DNA of 9,564 bases, from contig JAHFGR010000039.1 in assembly GCA_023247345.1 (NCBI GenBank), forward strand, positions 1-9,564, in the 5' to 3' direction. This DNA is from Microcaldota archaeon (GTDB taxonomy: Archaea; Micrarchaeota; Micrarchaeia; Anstonellales; Bilamarchaeaceae). Shown here piece by piece: positions 6,173 to 9,564 of the stretch. Numbering within the stretch: the first letter of the stretch is position 1; every line of letters begins with the position of its first letter. The notes under the pieces are model-generated. The model was given only the letters and a program-made list of their open reading frames with translations. It was not told the DNA's origin and ran no database searches. A program made the translations under genes and the position numbers.

Positions 6173-6197
6173 AACTCCCGCGTTTGAGAGACTGCAT
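6173..6197 (-). other. Canonical tRNA intron at 37/38, 25 nt
   Basis: This intron has a complete bulge-helix-bulge motif. The anticodon stem is followed by a 3-nt bulge UUA (6174-6172), then a 4-bp helix C32-G6175, U33-A6176, U34-G6177, C35-G6178, then a 3-nt bulge GGA (6199-6197), then U6196-G6179, G6195-C6180, C6194-G6181. Cutting after the second base of each bulge leaves anticodon loop CUUCGGA. Confidence 0.88.
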
Positions 6198-6274
6198 CCG
6201 AAGCGAGTCGCATTATCCAAGTTCTGCTACGGGCCCGTAAATATGTTTAATTAGAATAAGAAGAAAATAAAATA

Positions 6275-7090
6275 CTAATGTAAATCGCATTTTTTGCCAG
6301 ACGCGTCCCGCCAGCCTTTTCCGAATTCATCAAATCTTAATGCTTCTTTCACAGTAAATATCGGTCCATCTCTACAACAAATTTTTCCATCTATCGCACA
6401 CGCACCGCAGATATTTATCCCGCATTTCATATAGCGTTCAATGCTTAGCTCACAATAAATTCCTTTTTGAATGCAAATTTCTGCCAGACGCCGCATCATC
6501 TTTTCTGGCCCGCAAGAGTAAACAGCATCAAATTGTTTGCCTTCGGTAAACAGTGCGTTTACTGCATCTATTGCATTTCCATGAACTCCTTCGCTTCCAT
6601 CATCTGTTGTGATTATTACTTTTGTCCCTTCTGCTTTGTTTATGTGGACAACATCTTCTTTTTTTCTTGCACCAATTATCTCAATGCTTTCTATTCCGCG
6701 TTTTTTCGCTTCTCTTGCCAAATAAGCAAGCGGTACAACACCGTATCCTCCGCCAACAAGAAGTATCTTTGATTTTTGGGTTATTGTTTTTGGTAAATTA
6801 AACGGTTTGCCAAGTGGTCCTCGGAAAGAAATCAGGTCTCCTTGTTTTAATGCGTGCATTGCGCCGCTGAATTTCCCAATGTTCGCAATTGTAACTTTAA
6901 CTGGCGCTGCATTGCCTAGACTCATCGGTCTTTCTCCTATCCCCGGAATCCAGATCATTATGAATTGCCCTGGTTTCGCTTTTATACTCGCTGATAGTTC
7001 AAATGTTTTTATACGGTAATTCTCATCCGTTATCCTGGCTATTTTGCATGTTTGCATCTGAAAGCTTGGTTTTTTTGGGTCGACATCCAT
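6275..7090 (-). CDS. pyrK: Dihydroorotate dehydrogenase electron-transfer subunit (PyrK-like)
   Basis: This is a 271-residue member of the ferredoxin-NADP reductase-like flavoproteins. In the PyrK family, FAD and a 2Fe-2S cluster pass electrons between dihydroorotate dehydrogenase PyrDB and NAD in pyrimidine synthesis. Visible: FAD-binding RPMS (54-57); nucleotide-binding LLVGGGYGVVPLAYLA (110-125); IGARKKED (139-146); CGPEKMM (193-199); SIERYMKCG; and the C-terminal cluster ligands C223-x4-C228-x2-C231-x7-C239 followed by RDGPIF, typical of PyrK. C238 is an extra cysteine next to the last ligand. The ATG at 7090 is used; an internal Met at residue 12 (MQTCKIARI) gives a start closer to many family members and cannot be excluded. 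No pyrD lies beside it here. Its promoter faces that of the glycosyltransferase gene. Confidence 0.92.
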   Translation of the reverse strand: MDVDPKKPSFQMQTCKIARITDENYRIKTFELSASIKAKPGQFIMIWIPGIGERPMSLGNAAPVKVTIANIGKFSGAMHALKQGDLISFRGPLGKPFNLPKTITQKSKILLVGGGYGVVPLAYLAREAKKRGIESIEIIGARKKEDVVHINKAEGTKVIITTDDGSEGVHGNAIDAVNALFTEGKQFDAVYSCGPEKMMRRLAEICIQKGIYCELSIERYMKCGINICGACAIDGKICCRDGPIFTVKEALRFDEFGKGWRDASGKKCDLH

Positions 7091-7126
7091 AATAAATAAA
7101 ATCTCATATACTAATTAAAAGTATAT
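7091..7126. promoter_or_regulatory. Divergent promoter region between pyrK and the glycosyltransferase gene
   Basis: Only 36 bp of almost pure A/T separate two opposite start codons, and no Shine-Dalgarno site is visible for either. AATAAAAT (about 7096-7103) lies about 26 nt before the plus-strand ATG, and TTTTAATTAG (minus, about 7111-7120) lies about 26 nt before the minus-strand ATG. Both mRNAs are therefore probably leaderless, with the two promoter elements interleaved. Confidence 0.5.
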
Positions 7127-7924
7127 ATGAAAGTCCTTGTTGGTTCACCTGTTTCTAAGCATCATACTTATTGCACACCGCAATACCTAGAAGCTATAAA
7201 AAATCTAAGTTATAAAGACTATGATATTTTACTAGTCGATAATTCTGAGGACGATAAATGGTACAAGGAAATAAAAAATTCAGTTCCGATCGTTCGATAT
7301 GGCTACGAGCACGAATCAGTAAAAACAAGAATGGTGGCCTGTAGAAATTATCTTCGCGATTACACGCTAAAAAACGGGTATGATTATTTTTTAGATCTTG
7401 ACCAAGACGTTATCCCGCCTAAGGATATTATCGAGCGCATGCTTGCACATAAAAAAGACTTTGTCACTGGGATTTATTTTAATTATTTTGAAAAAACGCG
7501 CGGAAAATTGGAAAGGACACCAGTTGCGTATGCCTGGTTTAGAAAAAATGATATCGAAGAGATATTAAAAAGCCCAGATACTTTAAAGCAAACAAACCCA
7601 AATTTATATTCTGCATTACTAAAAACAAACTGGGATTTTAGCAAACTAATGCGACCACTAAGCGAGCAGGAAATTAAAGACAAGAAGCTTCTAAAAATTC
7701 GGGCTTGTGGGTCAGGCTGCGTGCTTGTTAGCAGAAAAGCATTGGAGGCAGTCGAGTTTCGCGATAACAAACAAGGTGGTTTTGATGATGTTTTATTTTG
7801 CTTTGACCTGCAGGATAAAGGATTTGAGCTATATGCCGATTGCTCAATAATATGCGAACATTTGACAGACAGACCCTGGAATTGGACGAGAATTGGAAAC
7901 AAAACAGAAATAGTTTATAAATAA
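7127..7924 (+). CDS. GT-A-fold glycosyltransferase (family 2-like)
   Basis: The 265-residue soluble protein begins with the strand MKVLVGSPV, followed by YDILLVDNSEDD (32-43), the start of a nucleotide-sugar-binding Rossmann-like fold. A DxD-type metal/sugar-nucleotide motif is seen in FLDLDQDVIPP (D90, D92, D94). The C-terminal half has ACGSGCVLVSRKALEAV (193-209) and GFDDVLFCFDLQDKGFELYADCSIICEHL-type features (D220/D221 as the likely acidic catalytic region, H245 as a possible metal ligand; segment 218-246). These fit inverting GT2-like glycosyltransferases. There is no membrane segment, so it acts in the cytoplasm or at the membrane face. The acceptor is unknown; protein or envelope glycosylation is plausible given the nearby surface protein with N-x-S/T sites, but that link is inference. 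It is divergent from pyrK and 33 nt before the ThyX-like gene. Confidence 0.82.
   Translation: MKVLVGSPVSKHHTYCTPQYLEAIKNLSYKDYDILLVDNSEDDKWYKEIKNSVPIVRYGYEHESVKTRMVACRNYLRDYTLKNGYDYFLDLDQDVIPPKDIIERMLAHKKDFVTGIYFNYFEKTRGKLERTPVAYAWFRKNDIEEILKSPDTLKQTNPNLYSALLKTNWDFSKLMRPLSEQEIKDKKLLKIRACGSGCVLVSRKALEAVEFRDNKQGGFDDVLFCFDLQDKGFELYADCSIICEHLTDRPWNWTRIGNKTEIVYK
7914..7923 (+). promoter_or_regulatory. TATA box of the ThyX-like gene, overlapping the preceding stop
   Basis: TTTATAAATA covers the last codons and stop of the glycosyltransferase gene. It predicts a transcript start near 7944-7948, about 10-14 nt before the ATG at 7958, so the gene may be transcribed independently. Only a weak TGAT precedes the ATG. 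Confidence 0.5.
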
Positions 7925-7957
7925 TTGCGCAGATATCATATTGTTTTAGCTGATTTT

Positions 7958-9564
7958 ATGGAATTTACAGAAGAGGAAACAAAAATATTACAGCAGTTCA
8001 CGTCTAACGCGGATAAACCAATATTCGCGCTCGTAAATCTTCCAGAAGTAGTTAAAGGTGCATTATTTTCGCGCTATTCCCGCTCTGCCAAAAGCCTGCG
8101 CAGAGTACTTCTCGATGAGTTTATTCTAAAACCAGAAACCGGGTTTAAAGAGATAGTCAATTATCAAGTATCCAGCGGCGCAGCACAGGCAGTTGCAATA
8201 AAAAAAGCAGAAGAATTTTATGATCGAGTACTTGTTGGCTATGGTGATGACAGCGTTGCAGAGCTTGCAGGCGCGCACGTGGCAATCGAAGACATTTCAA
8301 ACATCGCGACTAAAATTATCGAAGACGCTCGCATAGGTCTAAGCCCATTGGAAAAAAGCACGCGATATGTTTACTTTGATCAAAAGAGAGATGACAAGTG
8401 GTTATATTACGAAGAGCCAGCAATAATGCAAAGCGAATTTGCAAAAATTTACAAGGAAACATGCGATTTTTTATTCGAAACCTACGCGAAATTAATCCCT
8501 AATATTTCAAAATATTTTTCTGATCTTTATCCAAAAGATGATACAACAAGTGATCGTGCTTACTCAGCAAGCATACGGGCAAAAACATGTGATGTGCTGC
8601 GCGGTTTGCTTCCAGCATCGACGATAACAAACATGGGCATGTTTGGTGACGGTCGTGCTTATGAATATCTTCTTACAAAAATGTACGCTTCAAACATGCA
8701 AGAAATTCGAGCTATCGCATCAATGCTCCAAGATGAGCTTCGCTCGCTTATTCCGAGTTTTGTAAAACGTGCTAATGATAATTATGGCAGGGCAATGCAG
8801 CAATACGTCCAGAGCGTCGATTCTGCTACAGCAAATCTAGTTAAGGAAAAATTGAAAGATTTCAAGTTTGAAAAATCAGGCAAGCAAGTAGTTCTGGTTG
8901 ATTATGATCCAAATGGCGATGAAAAGATAGTGGCAGCTATTCTCTATCAGTATTCGAAGATCCCATTAGAACAGGCGCACATAATAGCAAAGAACATGTC
9001 TGAACAAGAGAAGAGCGAACTAATTGCAAGTTATGTTGGCAAACGCGGAAACCGCAGGCATAAACCTTATCGGGCGTTCGAGCATGCTTTTTATACGTTC
9101 GATATCCTTGCTAATTTTGGTGCATATCGGGATTTGCATCGTCATCGTATACTGACACAACAACGCCAGCTGCTAACCTGTGATCACGGATATGATTTGC
9201 CGAAAGAACTTATTGATTCTGGGTATGATGCTGATTTTAAGAATGCGATGGAAAAGGCGAAAATGACATTTGATCAGATTGCCAAGAAAATGCCCGAGCA
9301 GGCGCAATATGTCGTGCCTTTAGCATATAAGATTCGCTGGTATGTAAAGTTCAATTTGCGCGAGGCGTTTCATCTTTGTGAACTGCGTAGCATGCAGCAA
9401 GGGCATCCAGATTATCGAAAAGTTGCCCAGGATATGTACTCAGAGATTAATCGTGTTCATCCTTCGCTCGGCAAACACATGATTTTTGTCGATATGAAGG
9501 AATACGCGTTCGAGCGATTGGATGCAGAGAAAAAACTTGATAAAAAATTAGAGGAAATGAAGAA
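7958..9564 (+). CDS. Two-domain ThyX-superfamily protein (cut by right edge)
   Basis: The frame is open from an ATG at 7958 to the edge (535 codons plus two bases). The visible end is a charged helix, so little may be missing. Single-domain ThyX (flavin-dependent thymidylate synthase, making dTMP from dUMP) is about 220-260 residues; this protein has two such units. The N-terminal unit has SRYSRSAKSLRRVLLDEF (38-55), GYGDDSVAELAG (94-105) and GLSPLEKSTRYV (127-138), which keeps the S-x-x-E-x-S-x-R half of the ThyX signature RHRxxSxNExSxR but not the RHR. The C-terminal unit has LHRHRILTQQRQ (393-404), keeping RHR but not the second half, then VVPLAYKIRWYVKFNLREAFHLCELR, split as 452-460 and 461-477, matching the ThyX C-terminal helices. 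Superfamily membership is well supported. Thymidylate synthase activity is not assured, so no gene symbol is given. Confidence 0.85.
   Translation, partial: MEFTEEETKILQQFTSNADKPIFALVNLPEVVKGALFSRYSRSAKSLRRVLLDEFILKPETGFKEIVNYQVSSGAAQAVAIKKAEEFYDRVLVGYGDDSVAELAGAHVAIEDISNIATKIIEDARIGLSPLEKSTRYVYFDQKRDDKWLYYEEPAIMQSEFAKIYKETCDFLFETYAKLIPNISKYFSDLYPKDDTTSDRAYSASIRAKTCDVLRGLLPASTITNMGMFGDGRAYEYLLTKMYASNMQEIRAIASMLQDELRSLIPSFVKRANDNYGRAMQQYVQSVDSATANLVKEKLKDFKFEKSGKQVVLVDYDPNGDEKIVAAILYQYSKIPLEQAHIIAKNMSEQEKSELIASYVGKRGNRRHKPYRAFEHAFYTFDILANFGAYRDLHRHRILTQQRQLLTCDHGYDLPKELIDSGYDADFKNAMEKAKMTFDQIAKKMPEQAQYVVPLAYKIRWYVKFNLREAFHLCELRSMQQGHPDYRKVAQDMYSEINRVHPSLGKHMIFVDMKEYAFERLDAEKKLDKKLEEMK

Larger units (their letters stand above)
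6080..6236 (-). tRNA. tRNA-Arg (anticodon UCG) with two introns
   Basis: The minus strand folds into a complete tRNA once two introns are removed (75 nt without CCA). Acceptor arm: GGGCCCG (6236-6230) with CGGGCTC (6087-6081), one G-U pair, then discriminator G (6080). U8 and A9 are present. The D-stem GCA/TGC has a loop carrying G18-G19 (6218-6217), A14, A20 and A21. The anticodon stem ACTCG (6208-6204)/CGAGT (6171-6167) encloses loop CTTCGGA after splicing, with anticodon TCG (6201-6199), decoding CGN arginine codons. The variable loop AGATT precedes T-stem AGGGG/CCTCT. The spliced T-arm reads GGTTCAAATCC, a perfect box B. A20, C35 and G73 fit arginine identity. CCA is not encoded. Introns lie at 37/38 (6197-6173) and in the T-loop at 59/60 (6150-6094). 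It lies between pyrK and the surface-protein gene on the same strand. Confidence 0.9.

Noticed and set aside
7483..7902. 139-residue minus-strand reading frame
   Set aside because: It lies antisense inside the glycosyltransferase gene, whose protein has clear motifs. No promoter, ribosome-binding site or family resemblance supports it.
1..9564. CRISPR array, insertion sequence or defence system
   Set aside because: No regularly spaced repeats, transposase motifs, terminal inverted repeats or known defence genes are visible on either strand.

Overview
The window looks archaeal. It carries an archaeal-type family B DNA polymerase ending in a PCNA-binding-like tail, the N-terminal part of a Pus10-type tRNA pseudouridine synthase, and a tRNA gene interrupted by two bulge-helix-bulge-type introns. 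Candidate promoters are TATA boxes, several with very short or no leaders, and the few Shine-Dalgarno sites are of the GGTG type. The DNA is AT-rich and tightly packed. A DPANN-like lineage (Micrarchaeota or a relative) would fit the compact layout, the interrupted tRNA and the ThyX-like double protein, but that placement is inference.

Layout. Positions 1-1093 (minus strand) hold an apparent transcription unit of two small unrecognised genes followed by pus10, which runs off the left edge. Positions 1094-1291 are intergenic, with two copies of the same TATA box, an 11-bp palindrome and a hairpin-rich patch crowded with TCGA. Then, all on the minus strand, come polB (1292-3682), a protein made of three 57-residue helix-turn-helix-like repeats (3851-4588), a secreted surface protein with a C-terminal membrane anchor (4672-6045), a tRNA-Arg(UCG) gene with two introns (6080-6236) and a pyrK-like flavoprotein/iron-sulfur subunit (6275-7090). 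A 36-bp divergent promoter region separates these from two plus-strand genes: a GT-A-type glycosyltransferase (7127-7924) and a large two-domain ThyX-superfamily protein (7958 to the right edge).

How the genes fit together. Most have housekeeping roles: DNA replication (polB), tRNA maturation (pus10, tRNA-Arg), pyrimidine synthesis (pyrK) and possibly thymidylate-related chemistry (the ThyX-like protein). The surface protein and glycosyltransferase suggest a cell-envelope component. No mobile element, CRISPR array or classic defence locus is visible.

Most notable points: the tRNA-Arg, whose T-loop box is split by a 57-nt intron and which standard scans could miss; the ThyX-like protein, whose two halves carry complementary parts of the ThyX signature; and the perfectly periodic triple helix-turn-helix protein.
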